Shown here: positions 34,542-45,100 of the stretch, in pieces | Position numbering within the stretch: the first letter of the stretch is position 1 | Layout of the letters: each line of letters starts with the position of its first letter | Assembly: GCF_937898475.1 (NCBI RefSeq) | Contig: NZ_CALEJS010000039.1 | Span: 124,001 to 188,000, forward strand | DNA length: 64,000 nucleotides | DNA from: an uncultured Chitinophaga sp. | Lineage (GTDB): Bacteria; Bacteroidota; Bacteroidia; Chitinophagales; Chitinophagaceae | Direction: 5' to 3' | Program-made: the position numbers and the translations under genes | Notes under the pieces: model-generated | What the model was told of the DNA's origin: nothing | The model's database searches: none | What the model saw: only the letters and a program-made list of their open reading frames with translations

Positions 34542-36113
34542 ATGCTTCCAAAACTCCGTGTATTCGCCCTGCTGACAATCTTCTCCCTTGTGACAATGAT
34601 TGATGTACACGCCCAAAGCGCCGGGCGCCAGTACTCACTGGGTTTTTACCAGCCTACATCGGATAGCAGCAGTTATCATTCTTCCCTTAGAGACTACATG
34701 GTGCAACCCGTGTTTGCATTACCAACAGATGATACTATCAGCAAAAAAAGCTGGTTTCACCGTAAGCTTTTTCAGGAACATCTGCTGGAATATAAAGGAG
34801 ATGATTATGAGTTTTACGCTAGTATCCTACCCGATCTCCTGGTAGGTCACAGCAATAGGAACGGTACTACCTGGTTGAATACCCGTGGAGTGGTGGCGGG
34901 TGGTAAAATAGGCAATAACCTTACCTTCTATACTGAGTTTTATGAGAACCAGGGAAAATTCCCTAAGTACGTTGACCAGTTTGGCCGTGCAACGCGTGTA
35001 GTGCCGGGGCAGGGGGAATTTAAGGATTATAGCAATGGCAAGGCTTTTGATTTCGCCTACGCATCCGCCCTCATTAATTATAAAGCCGGTAAACATTTTG
35101 ACTTCCAACTGGGATATGACAAAAACTTCATTGGCGACGGCTACCGCTCCATGTTGCTATCTGATGTACCTTTCAACTACCCCTTTTTTAAAATAGTAGC
35201 TAACGTTGGCCGTATACAATATACCACCATGTGGGCCCAGTTCATAGACATGCGCTATCCCAAGGCCTCTTACGATAACGGATACAGGAAAAAGTGGGGC
35301 GTGTTCAACTATCTTGACTGGAATGTAAGCAAGAAAATCTCTTTAGGTCTCTTTGGCGGGGTCATCTGGCAGGATTCAGATTCAACAGGTAAACGGGGTT
35401 TTGATATGAGCTATATCAACCCTATCATATTCCTGCGTCCGGTTGAGTTTTCTGTAGGATCCTCAGATAATGCGATCCTAGGCCTGAATGCAAAGTATGC
35501 CGTGAGCCGTAACAGCGCCATTTATGGTCAATTCCTCCTGGACGAATTCAAACTGAGCGAATTCACCAAGGGAAACGGTTGGTGGGGTAATAAGTTCGCA
35601 GGCCAGCTGGGCTTCCGTTCTAACAACCTTTTTAAGGTGGCCAACCTGAATGGTCTTACAGAAGTAAACGCTGCCCGGCCTTTCACCTACTCACAACGTA
35701 CTTCATTGAATAACTACGGACACTATAATCAGCCACTTGCACACTCCCTGGGGGCCAATTTTGTAGAGTGGGTCAATATTGCGGATTACCGTTATAAACG
35801 CTGGTTCCTGCGTGGAGAATTAATGTATGCTCACTATGGACTGGACACTGCTGGTACTAATTTCGGGAAGGATATCTTCAAATCATACGAAACCCGTACC
35901 CAGGATTATGATAACAAGATCGGCAACGGGCTTTCCACTAATTTGCTTTACCTGCAGGGCACCCTCGCTTTTCTGCTGAACCCGAAGTATAACCTGCGCC
36001 TGGAAGCATCCGTAGTTGCCCGCCGGGAAAGCAATGACCTTGGCCGCACCAGTGAGCTTATATTCCAGGTAGGATTGCGTAGCACGTTCAGGCAATTGTA
36101 TTACGATTTTTAA
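34542..36113 (+). CDS. Outer-membrane beta-barrel, Wzi/RemB-like capsule assembly protein
   Basis: A 523-residue secreted protein with a signal peptide ending VHAQ and then many alternating hydrophobic strands (GVVAGGKIGNNLTFYTEFYEN, FDFQLGYDKNFIGDGYRS, SIYLS-like turns). It ends in aromatic YDF, as expected for a barrel. The pattern FDFAYASALINYK and GDGYRSMLLSD resembles the Wzi family and the gliding-motility protein RemB of flavobacteria. Wzi anchors capsule at the cell surface, which fits a locus with Wza and Wzx/Wzy. The family call is by eye. It has its own promoter and precedes gmd by 9 bp. Confidence 0.7.
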   Translation: MLPKLRVFALLTIFSLVTMIDVHAQSAGRQYSLGFYQPTSDSSSYHSSLRDYMVQPVFALPTDDTISKKSWFHRKLFQEHLLEYKGDDYEFYASILPDLLVGHSNRNGTTWLNTRGVVAGGKIGNNLTFYTEFYENQGKFPKYVDQFGRATRVVPGQGEFKDYSNGKAFDFAYASALINYKAGKHFDFQLGYDKNFIGDGYRSMLLSDVPFNYPFFKIVANVGRIQYTTMWAQFIDMRYPKASYDNGYRKKWGVFNYLDWNVSKKISLGLFGGVIWQDSDSTGKRGFDMSYINPIIFLRPVEFSVGSSDNAILGLNAKYAVSRNSAIYGQFLLDEFKLSEFTKGNGWWGNKFAGQLGFRSNNLFKVANLNGLTEVNAARPFTYSQRTSLNNYGHYNQPLAHSLGANFVEWVNIADYRYKRWFLRGELMYAHYGLDTAGTNFGKDIFKSYETRTQDYDNKIGNGLSTNLLYLQGTLAFLLNPKYNLRLEASVVARRESNDLGRTSELIFQVGLRSTFRQLYYDF

Positions 36114-36122
36114 CGCATTTAC

Positions 36123-37235
36123 ATGAAAACAGCACTTATAACCGGGATTACCGGTCAGGACGGCGCTTATCTGGCAGATCTCCTGCTGCACAAGGGTTAC
36201 CACGTGCATGGCATTAAACGCCGCAGTTCTCTTTTTAATACCGACCGTATAGATCACCTCTACCAGGACCCTCATGAGCAGAATGTACATTTCAAGCTCC
36301 ATTACGGCGATCTTACGGATTCTACTAACCTGATTCGTATTATCCAGGAAGTGCAACCTGATGAGATCTATAACCTGGGCGCCATGAGCCACGTAAAAGT
36401 GAGCTTTGAAACACCGGAGTATACCGCCAATGCAGACGGAATAGGCACCCTTAGAATACTGGAAGCAGTACGTTTACTTGGCCTGACTGAAAAAACAAGG
36501 ATATACCAGGCCTCAACATCAGAGCTGTATGGCCTGGTGCAGGAAGTACCGCAATCAGAAAAAACGCCTTTTTACCCGCGTTCCCCTTATGGTGTAGCCA
36601 AGCTGTACGCCTACTGGATCACCGTTAACTATCGCGAAGCATATAACATGTATGCCTGTAACGGCATTCTTTTTAATCATGAAAGCCCGTTGCGCGGAGA
36701 AACTTTCGTTACCCGCAAGATCACCCGGGCCGTGGCTAAAGTAGCGCTGGGTATGCAGGATAAGCTGTTTATGGGAAACCTGGATGCACAACGAGACTGG
36801 GGGCATGCAAAAGACTACGTGGATGCCATGTACCTTATACTGCAACAGGAGCAGGCCGAAGATTATGTAATCGCCACCGGTATTACCACTACTGTACGTG
36901 AATTTATACGTTTGGCCTTTGCTGAAGCCGGTATCGGTATCGAGTTTAAAGGCAGCGGTGAAAATGAAAAGGGCATTGTGAGCAGTTTTGATGCCGGTAT
37001 TTCTAACCTCCGCACCGGGCAGGAAGTAGTGGCTATTGATCCCCGGTATTACCGCCCCACGGAAGTAGATCTGCTGATAGGAGATCCCAGCAAGGCACAA
37101 AGTAAACTGGGATGGAAGCCTAAATATGACCTGGCAGCATTAGTGAAAGAAATGGTGACAGCCGATACTGAGCTGTTCCGCCGAGAGAAACTGCTGAGTG
37201 ATGCAGGTTACAAAGTATTGAACCAATTCGAATAG
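36123..37235 (+). CDS. gmd: GDP-mannose 4,6-dehydratase
   Basis: Converts GDP-D-mannose to GDP-4-keto-6-deoxymannose. The N-terminal TGITGQDGAYLADLLL and KRRSSLFNTDRIDHLY are nearly invariant in Gmd. The active-site pair Y156/K160 is in SPYGVAKLYAYW, and NHESPLRGETFVTRKITRA is also typical. It is 370 residues, a normal length. The product is used by the next gene (8 bp gap) to make GDP-L-fucose, so the polysaccharide probably contains fucose. Confidence 0.97.
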   Translation: MKTALITGITGQDGAYLADLLLHKGYHVHGIKRRSSLFNTDRIDHLYQDPHEQNVHFKLHYGDLTDSTNLIRIIQEVQPDEIYNLGAMSHVKVSFETPEYTANADGIGTLRILEAVRLLGLTEKTRIYQASTSELYGLVQEVPQSEKTPFYPRSPYGVAKLYAYWITVNYREAYNMYACNGILFNHESPLRGETFVTRKITRAVAKVALGMQDKLFMGNLDAQRDWGHAKDYVDAMYLILQQEQAEDYVIATGITTTVREFIRLAFAEAGIGIEFKGSGENEKGIVSSFDAGISNLRTGQEVVAIDPRYYRPTEVDLLIGDPSKAQSKLGWKPKYDLAALVKEMVTADTELFRREKLLSDAGYKVLNQFE

Positions 37236-37243
37236 GAAATAAC

Positions 37244-38179
37244 ATGCAACAGCATCAGAAAATATATGTGGCAGGACACCGCGGCATGGTGGGTTCAGCT
37301 ATTATGAGAAAGCTACAACGGGAAGGTTTCAATAATATTGTTACAAGGACTTCTTCGGAACTGGACCTGCGCGACCAGTATGCAGTAGCCGCTTTCTTTT
37401 CGGAGGAAAAGCCGGACTATGTATTTCTGGCGGCAGCTAAGGTAGGCGGCATTGTAGCCAATAACACCTATCGGGCGGAATTCCTCTATGATAACCTGAT
37501 GATCCAGAGCAACGTCATTCATCAGTCTTATGTCAAAGGCGTACAGAAACTGATGTTCCTGGGCTCTTCCTGCATCTATCCCAAACTGGCCCCACAGCCG
37601 CTGAAAGAAGAATACCTGCTTACAGGCCTGCTGGAGCCCACTAATGAACCATACGCTATCGCCAAAATAGCGGGTATCAAAATGTGTGATGCTTACCGCG
37701 ACCAGTACGGTTGTAACTTTATCTCGGTAATGCCTACCAACCTGTACGGTCCCAACGATAACTACGACCTGCAGCACTCACATGTGCTCCCCGCCCTGCT
37801 CCGCAAGTTCCATGAGGCAAAGGAGACGGGCGCTCCGGAAGTAGTGATCTGGGGCACCGGCTCACCCAAAAGAGAATTTTTGCATGCAGACGATATGGCT
37901 GCAGCCTGTTTTTTCCTGATGCAGCATTATAACGAACCCGGCCTGATCAATATAGGCGTAGGAGAGGATATCAGCATTGCGGACCTCGCGCGGTTGATAC
38001 AGCAAATTGTAGGGTACAATGGGAATCTTGCTTTTGATACCTCCAAACCAGACGGTACGCCAAGAAAATTAATGGACGTTTCCCGATTACATGAGCTTGG
38101 CTGGAAAGCACAGATATCGCTGGAAGATGGAATCCGCGAGGTATATAAAGGAGTTGTGAACGCCGGCCTCCTACAATAG
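37244..38179 (+). CDS. fcl: GDP-L-fucose synthase
   Basis: Epimerises and reduces GDP-4-keto-6-deoxymannose to GDP-L-fucose with NADPH. Motifs: AGHRGMVGSAI at the N-terminus, FLGSSCIYPKLAPQPL with the active-site serine and cysteine, and NEPYAIAKIAG with the Y-x3-K pair. GPNDNYD and the HADDMA block follow. 311 residues, normal. It is the last gene of the polysaccharide locus. A small hairpin without T-run follows at 38193-38213. Confidence 0.97.
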   Translation: MQQHQKIYVAGHRGMVGSAIMRKLQREGFNNIVTRTSSELDLRDQYAVAAFFSEEKPDYVFLAAAKVGGIVANNTYRAEFLYDNLMIQSNVIHQSYVKGVQKLMFLGSSCIYPKLAPQPLKEEYLLTGLLEPTNEPYAIAKIAGIKMCDAYRDQYGCNFISVMPTNLYGPNDNYDLQHSHVLPALLRKFHEAKETGAPEVVIWGTGSPKREFLHADDMAAACFFLMQHYNEPGLINIGVGEDISIADLARLIQQIVGYNGNLAFDTSKPDGTPRKLMDVSRLHELGWKAQISLEDGIREVYKGVVNAGLLQ

Positions 38180-38273
38180 GCGATAAGAATAATAGCACGA
38201 AATGGTAGTGCTACCAGGCAAAAAATTACCTTAAATTAGTAGCATACATTGCATCAATTTAAACTGGACATCT

Positions 38274-38378
38274 ATGCCTGTTATCCTACTGCATTTGCTT
38301 GTTATTCTGGGCATTACTGCGTTGTATACCCTTGTAAACGCAGTTCCGGGTATGTTCCGGAAAAATAAAACCGTCTAA
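38274..38378 (+). CDS. Small single-span membrane protein, 34 residues
   Basis: A 34-codon frame with start ATG 38274. It begins MPVILLHLLVILGITALYTL, a single hydrophobic helix, and ends in a basic tail (FRKNKTV), as expected for a small inner-membrane protein with its C-terminus in the cytoplasm. A strong terminator lies 62 bp after the stop. No clear promoter box or strong ribosome-binding site is seen upstream. It is unrelated by eye to the short ORFs at 9.5-11 kb. Function unknown; it may be a real small protein or a chance hydrophobic frame. Confidence 0.4.
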   Translation: MPVILLHLLVILGITALYTLVNAVPGMFRKNKTV

Positions 38379-38439
38379 ACCGGTCATGTCTCTATTGGCG
38401 AAATACCATTAAAAAGCATTATCGGCAGAAAGCGCTTGG

Positions 38440-38467
38440 CCCCCCGTCAGTAACGGGGGGTTTTTTT
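38440..38467 (+). terminator. Rho-independent terminator in the fcl to ABC-F gap
   Basis: Six C pair with six G (CCCCCC-GTCAGTAAC-GGGGGG) and are followed by seven T. It is the likely end of transcripts from the polysaccharide locus and the small membrane ORF. The stretch 38468-38739 shows no gene; a TATCTTCG box at about 38730 may be a -7 element for the ABC-F gene, but it would put the start within a few bases of the ATG. Confidence 0.92.
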
Positions 38468-38739
38468 ACGCCCTCAGGGTACATGCAGCAGATTGCTAGT
38501 AAGAGATAAACAAATGGATTCAAGGCCGATCCCGTATAGCAGCTGGCAGGATATTCATCCCAATTGAGCAGATACTATACTACAGTCAGAACCTCCGGCT
38601 ACAGATTTATCTCATGGTATGGGTAGGTGCTAATTCAATGTACAAAAAGTTTTTATATTATACAATAAAAAACTGCCAATTTCTGTTAATCACAATCCAT
38701 ATGCCAATTATAAGCAAGTAGTTTTACTATCTTCGCCCC

Positions 38740-40638
38740 ATGCATTACGTAACGGTAGAAGGGCTTACAAAATCTTATGGTGAAAAGCCGCTGTTCAGGG
38801 ATATTTCTTTTCATATCGAAGAAGGCGACAAAATTGCACTGGTGGCATTGAATGGTACCGGTAAATCCACCCTGCTGCGTATTCTCTGCGGAAAGGAAAT
38901 GCCAGATGAAGGAAAGGTATGGGTACATAAAGAGGTGACCGTTGTAATGCTGGAACAGCAGTCCGCTTTCAACCTGAACAAATCTATACTGGCCAATATT
39001 TTTGCCCAGGATCACCCCGTGCTGAACGCTATCAAAGAATATGAACGCCTTACCGACGATGACAGTGAACCAGACACAGCCCGGCTTGCAGCCGCCATTG
39101 CAAAAATGGACGAACTGGGCGCCTGGCACTTCGATGCCAAAGTGAAACAGATACTGGGCAAGCTGAATATTCACCACCTGGACCAGGAAATGGGTACACT
39201 GTCAGGCGGACAGCTGAAACGTGTAGCACTGGCCAAAGTATTGATCGATATCGGCTTTGAACATAAACATACCCTGCTGATCATGGACGAACCGACCAAC
39301 CACCTGGACGTATCCATGATCGAGTGGCTGGAAAGTTTCCTGAACCAGGAAAACGTAACCCTGCTACTGGTAACGCACGACCGCTACTTCCTGGACAGTG
39401 TTTGTAACGAGATCATTGAGCTGGATCAGCAGCAACTCTTTATCTACAAAGGCGATTATGAAAACTACCTGGAGAAAAAGGCCGCCCGTGAAGAAAGCGA
39501 GAAAGCCAGCGTAGAAAAAGCACGCAACCAATACCGTAAGGAACTGGAATGGATGCGCAAGCAACCCAAGGCCCGTACCACCAAAGCTAAGTCGCGTATC
39601 GACGCTTTCTATGATGTAAAGGAAAAAGCCAGTGTGCGCATAGAAAAACAGCAGCTGGAACTGAACGTGAAAATGACCCGCCTGGGTGGAAAGATCGTTG
39701 AGCTGAAAAAGGTCTATAAGGCTTATGGTAACCTTGCCATCCTCAAAGGTTTTGACTATACCTTCAAAAAAGGCGAACGTATAGGGGTAGTTGGTAAGAA
39801 TGGCGTAGGTAAATCCACCTTCCTGAATATCCTGCTGGGACAGGAACAACCTGATTCCGGTAAAATTAATATAGGCGATACCGTAGTATTTGGTAACTAT
39901 AACCAGCAGGGCCTGGTACTGAAGGAAGATATGCGCATTATCGAATTTGTAAAAGGTATTGCAGAATACTTTCCCCTGGCAGACGGCACCAAAGTAAGCG
40001 CCGCCCAGTTCCTCCAGCTCTTCCTGTTCCCGCCTGAAAAGCAGTACACCTATGTGTCTAAGCTGAGCGGCGGTGAAAGAAGAAGGCTGCACCTGCTCAG
40101 CATACTGTTCCGTAACCCAAACTTCCTGGTATTGGATGAACCTACCAATGACCTGGACCTGCCTACCCTGAGCATTCTGGAAGATTTTCTGCAGGAGTAC
40201 CAGGGTTGTATCATCATTGTGAGCCACGACCGCTACTTCATGGATAAACTGGTAGATCACCTTTTTGTATTTGAAGGCGATGGCGTAGTACGCGATTTTC
40301 CCGGTAACTATACCCAATACCGCGAATGGGAAAAAGAAGAAAGCCGTAGTACCAAAGAACTTCCCGCCACAGCTACCGTTAGCAGTACCGCCACCGCATC
40401 TGCCCCTGATGCCGGTAAGCCGCGCAAGTTATCCTATAAGGAGAAACGCGAGCTGGAACAGCTGGAACAGGAAATAGCCAAACTGGAAGCTGAAAAACAA
40501 TCCATCGATCAGCAGCTCTCCAGCGGCAACCTGCCTTACGAACAACTGGAACCTCTTACCCGGCGGGTGGGAGAAGTAATGCAGCTGCTGGACGAAAAAG
40601 GCATGCGATGGCTGGAACTGAGTGAGCTGGAAGGCTGA
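38740..40638 (+). CDS. ABC-F family ATPase (Uup-like)
   Basis: A soluble ABC-F protein with two ATPase domains and no membrane part. Domain 1: Walker A LNGTGKSTLL at about residue 39, signature LSGGQLKR, Walker B LLIMDEPTNHLD. The ABC-F linker region (about residues 245-330) is charged and helical. Domain 2: GKNGVGKSTFL at about 355, LSGGERRR and FLVLDEPTNDLD. The C-terminal 80 residues form a charged coiled coil as in Uup. ABC-F proteins act on the ribosome; Uup also affects transposon excision. 632 residues, normal. Confidence 0.93.
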   Translation: MHYVTVEGLTKSYGEKPLFRDISFHIEEGDKIALVALNGTGKSTLLRILCGKEMPDEGKVWVHKEVTVVMLEQQSAFNLNKSILANIFAQDHPVLNAIKEYERLTDDDSEPDTARLAAAIAKMDELGAWHFDAKVKQILGKLNIHHLDQEMGTLSGGQLKRVALAKVLIDIGFEHKHTLLIMDEPTNHLDVSMIEWLESFLNQENVTLLLVTHDRYFLDSVCNEIIELDQQQLFIYKGDYENYLEKKAAREESEKASVEKARNQYRKELEWMRKQPKARTTKAKSRIDAFYDVKEKASVRIEKQQLELNVKMTRLGGKIVELKKVYKAYGNLAILKGFDYTFKKGERIGVVGKNGVGKSTFLNILLGQEQPDSGKINIGDTVVFGNYNQQGLVLKEDMRIIEFVKGIAEYFPLADGTKVSAAQFLQLFLFPPEKQYTYVSKLSGGERRRLHLLSILFRNPNFLVLDEPTNDLDLPTLSILEDFLQEYQGCIIIVSHDRYFMDKLVDHLFVFEGDGVVRDFPGNYTQYREWEKEESRSTKELPATATVSSTATASAPDAGKPRKLSYKEKRELEQLEQEIAKLEAEKQSIDQQLSSGNLPYEQLEPLTRRVGEVMQLLDEKGMRWLELSELEG

Positions 40639-40744
40639 CCCTGCCGTGCTCTGCCGTAATTGTCCCCATACAAACGTGTTATTGATAAAATGGATAAATA
40701 GTTTAACTTAAGAGTAGTTTAGTCATACATCATACACGGGTTGC

Positions 40745-42067
40745 ATGGGACAATGGAAGAGAACCGGCGGGGAACACTGGCTTATACTAACTTTTACAAT
40801 TATTGCACTGTGTTTTTTTATCCGCTGTAATACTTCCCCGCCAGATACACATCATCGAAAAGTATCTATCCGAAAAGATGGTAAACAATATACAATTTAC
40901 CGTAACGGGCAACCTTTTGTTGTGAAAGGCGCATCCGGCTATACACACCTCGCTGAACTTAAAGCGGCCGGCGGCAATACTATCCGTACCTGGGATACGG
41001 TGAACCTGGAAGCTATACTGGACGAGGCCCAACGTAACAACCTGGCTGTAATTGCGGGCCTTCCGCTGCCTTCGAGTGATGCGCTGAACTATTTTTATAA
41101 AGACACTCTAAAAACAGCTGCCGCCTGCCGCACATTCAAACAGGTAGTCCAACGCTATAAAGACCATCCCGCTTTGCTGATGTGGTGCCTGGGCAATGAA
41201 CCGGCATTCTCTTTCAAACTACGTTACCGGCCCTTCACTAAAACATTCAACCGCCTGCTGGACATGATCCATGATACAGATCCCGATCACCCCGTAACTA
41301 CCACTATGGTAAATTTCAGCGTTTGGCAGGCGTTGTTCATAAAATGGAAAGTGCACCAGCTTGATGTTATTTCCTTCAACATATTCGGCGAATTGAATCG
41401 CCTGTCGCAAAAACTGGATAAATATGCATGGCTCTGGAAAGGGCCATTCCTGATCACCGAATGGGGCGCCTATGGTCCATGGGAAGTTAACAGAACAGCA
41501 TGGGGCGCTCCTATTGAGAATACCAGTACCAAAAAGGCGGAACAATACGGACAGCTGTACCGCTATCTCCCGGTGAACAATCCCCGTTTTTTAGGCGCCC
41601 TGGTATTTTACTGGGGGCAGAAGCAGGAGGTAACCCCCACCTGGTTCAGCCTCTTTGACGAAAAAGGAAGGCCAGCAGAAGCAGTAGACGTAATCAGGGC
41701 TTTGTGGGCGGGCCAGCCAGCTGCCAGTAATGCCCCCCATGTGCAGTATATGCTGTTAAACAATAAGGGTGCTGCAGATAACATTATGCTCAGATCAGAC
41801 AGCGTTGCCAGCGCCACCTTGCTGATGCAGGATACGCTTTCACCCGGGCTCTCGCTGCACTGGGAAGTATGGCAGGAAGACTGGTTTTCTGAGCTGCGCC
41901 GCCCACCCATGAAAATATTCGATACAGTGATTAATAACTCCGGTAATAAACTGGCATTTAAAGCGCCGTTGTCCGAAGGTCCTTACAGGATCTATGTAAC
42001 AGCGTTGAACAGCCATGGGCGTTTTGCCACCGCTAATACGCCGTTCTACGTGGTAGAACAGGATTAA
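40745..42067 (+). CDS. GH2-like TIM-barrel lipoprotein, copy 1 of the cassette
   Basis: A 440-residue lipoprotein: hydrophobic segment LILTFTIIALCFFIRC, then a glycosidase barrel. KGASGYTHLAELKAAGGNTIRTWD is the entry of the GH2/GH5 clan A barrel. The acid/base glutamate is E152 in MWCLGNEPA and the nucleophile E239 in ITEWGAYGP, so both catalytic residues are present. A beta-sandwich of about 110 residues (from about 330) follows. Substrate unknown; clan A members cleave beta-linkages such as mannan, glucan or galactan. It lies 60 bp before the synthase-hydrolase fusion. A paralogue with the same order lies at 46028. Confidence 0.85.
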   Translation: MGQWKRTGGEHWLILTFTIIALCFFIRCNTSPPDTHHRKVSIRKDGKQYTIYRNGQPFVVKGASGYTHLAELKAAGGNTIRTWDTVNLEAILDEAQRNNLAVIAGLPLPSSDALNYFYKDTLKTAAACRTFKQVVQRYKDHPALLMWCLGNEPAFSFKLRYRPFTKTFNRLLDMIHDTDPDHPVTTTMVNFSVWQALFIKWKVHQLDVISFNIFGELNRLSQKLDKYAWLWKGPFLITEWGAYGPWEVNRTAWGAPIENTSTKKAEQYGQLYRYLPVNNPRFLGALVFYWGQKQEVTPTWFSLFDEKGRPAEAVDVIRALWAGQPAASNAPHVQYMLLNNKGAADNIMLRSDSVASATLLMQDTLSPGLSLHWEVWQEDWFSELRRPPMKIFDTVINNSGNKLAFKAPLSEGPYRIYVTALNSHGRFATANTPFYVVEQD

Positions 42068-42127
42068 CGGTTCGGACGTTTATAATAGAGGATGATAAAG
42101 CACCTACCCAGGAAAAAAAACAATTGA

Positions 42128-45100
42128 ATGGCCGCACCCCGGAAAGCTCCACCTCCGTCCCGGAGGGATCTGTTTGCCATCAGGCTGATGATACTCATTG
42201 GCATAGCATCCATGTTGTTTTTCCTGTACTTCCTGCTGAACCCGTTACAAATAGGGTATGCACCGTTTTACTGGCTGCTTATGGCAGGCATTTTTTTCGG
42301 CTGCCTGCGCGTATTGCATGAGTGGTATCATTACTTCTATATAACAGTGCCGCCTGAACCGCCGCTAACAAAACAATTCACGGTAGACATCTTCACCACC
42401 TTCTGTGCAGGGGAGCCTTACCCGATGATCGTACAAACGCTGGAAGCCATACAGGCAATCCGGTATCCGCATACTACTTATCTCTGTGATGAAGCCAACG
42501 ATCCCTACCTGGAGGAAGTGTGCCGCCGCCTGGGCGTAAATCATATTACCCGTACCCTGAAAGTAGATGCCAAAGCGGGGAACATCAACAATGCACTGAA
42601 GCATTCCAGCGGAGAGCTGTGTGTGGTGCTGGATCCTGACCACGTACCGGTGCCCGAGTTCCTGGATGCCGTTATTCCCTATTTTGCAGATGAGCAGATA
42701 GGGTTCGTACAGGTGGTACAGGCTTACTCCAACCAGGGTGACAGCCTGATAGCAAGAGGGGCTGCCCAGCAAACCTTCCAGTTCTATGGTCCCATGATGA
42801 TGACCATGAACCACTACGGCACGGTGCTGGCTATTGGCGCCAACTGTACTTTCCGCCGGGCAGCGCTGGATGCTATTGGCGGTCATGCGGCCGGGTTGTC
42901 TGAAGATATGCATACCGCCATGCAACTGCATGCCAAAGGATGGAAATCGGTATATGTACCCGCGGTGCTTACTTACGGACTGGTACCTTCAACGCTGAGC
43001 GCTTACTACAAGCAGCAGCTGAAATGGGCCAGGGGCACCTTCGAGCTGTTAATCACCACTTTTCCCAGACTGTTCAGGCATTTTACCTGGCGTCAGCGAC
43101 TGCACTATTTTACTATTCCTTTTCATTATTTTTCAGGGGTGATCTTCCTGATCAATTTCCTGGTGCCCATTCTTTCACTTACACTGGGCATCATACCCCT
43201 GAAGGTAGACATGTTGTCTTTTGCCCTGATAGCGCTACCCTTCCTTACCGCTACATTAGGTATACGTCATTTTGTACAGCATTGGGTAATGGGCGAGGAT
43301 GAACGGGGCAACCATATCGTAGGGGGCTTACTGTTAATAGGCACCTGGTGGATCTACATCCTGGGCCTCGTGTATACGCTTATCCGCAAAAAGATCCCGT
43401 ACATACCAACACCGAAGGACGACAGTGAACCAGACAGCTGGCGCCTGAACATCCCCAACGGCATTATTGCACTGGCATCAGCGGGGGCGATTGTTTACGG
43501 GCTGTATACAGACTGGAACCCCTATGCCTGGGTAATGTCTGGTATCGCGCTTGTCAACTGCGTGATCATGTTGTTCAACATCGGCATCAGCCGCCGCCTC
43601 CACCTGATACGTTTTAAAAATAATCATGAAACGGTCAGCACCGTGCTGAATTATGCGGCAGCGCTGAAGCTGCGGTTCTGGCATTTCAGGCATGACCTGT
43701 ATACCGCTATCAGGAAGTTTGCGCTGACGCTGTTGATCTGCATGTTTACCGTTACCCTCCTGTTCATGGCGGCTGCTTCCAAACTACCCACACGTACGGG
43801 TAAGCCGGCTTTCAAACGCGATATTTTTTATTCGGGGATCTTCAGCCCGTCTGGAAACAATGGCCTTACCTCCATGCGACAGATACAGGATGACCAGTCC
43901 CGGTATAACTGCCACTTCAATATCATCTCGCTATATATAGCCTGGGGCGACGAGGAACGTTGCCTGGTGCCCCGTTCACTGCTGGATTCCATTTATGATA
44001 ATGGCTCTTATCCTATGATCACCTGGGAACCCTGGGCGGCGCTTTTTAAGGATAAAACCCTTAACAGCGATCAGGGAATGCTGGCCCGCATTGCATCCGG
44101 CCAGTATGATGCTTACCTGGAAAGATTTGCCAACCAGGTAAAAGAGCTGAACAGGCCTGTATACCTGCGCTTTGCGCATGAACCGGATAATCCTTTCTAT
44201 CCCTGGTCTGCCAGCGGTGGAAACACCCCGGAAGCATTCAAAAGTGCCTGGCAGTACGTACACCGTTTCTTTGAGCAGAAGAACGTTTACAATGCAGTAT
44301 GGGTATGGAGCCCCTGGAAAGCAGAAAATGCGGATGCTTACTTTCCAGGTAAAGCTTATGTAGACTGGCTGGCGGTTACAGCACTGAACTACGGATCGCT
44401 GAATGACAGTAGTAAAGCGTATTCCTTTAAGGAATTATACATGCCCTTCCACCGGCTGCCGCTTTTTAATACTGATATACCAGTGATGGTGGCTGAAGCA
44501 GGTTCGCTAAAAGGAGCGGGCAACCAGGATGAGTGGTTAGACAATACCCTTACTGCTATAGAAGATCAATTTAAAGAGATAAAAGCCCTGGTATTGTTCA
44601 ATACGGCTGCAGATCACAACCTTCCGGCCGGAACACAGGGAGCAGTTTTGAACTGGCAGATAGATACGCCCGGTGTTTTCTTTACCGCCATGGCGTGGTA
44701 TCATGCCCGTAAGTGGCATGGACTTTCTGCTCCTTACCACGCAATGCCTGTATTGCCGTCTTACACCGCTGCAGTATTACCCCGGAGGAAGCTTCCGGAC
44801 AATATCCGTGGTGTGAATTACGAAAAAGGCAAACATTGGTACAGGAATCTGCATGCGCTAACACGGAGAACAGTAGAGAAAGATTTTGCAGACATGAAAA
44901 TGCTGGGGATTAATACTATTAAACGTACAGGCCCCGGGGTGTACGACAGGAACATCCGCGCGGTGGCACGACAGCTGCATATGAAGATCCATTACAGCTT
45001 TCCTGCTCCGGATGTATCTGACCTTATTGCCGACCAGGATAAACTCTCCAAAGCTGCCGATAAGATCGTGGCCACAGTGAAAAAGTTGAAGAACGATTCC

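Noticed and set aside
38193..38213. Terminator directly after fcl
   Set aside because: TAGCAC pairs with GTGCTA, but no T-run follows. The strong terminator at 38440 is a better end for the operon.
39364..40317. Long open frame of 317 codons on the minus strand inside the ABC-F gene
   Set aside because: It lies wholly opposite a clear ABC-F coding region and shows no recognisable domain; the open frame is a by-product of the codon usage on the plus strand.
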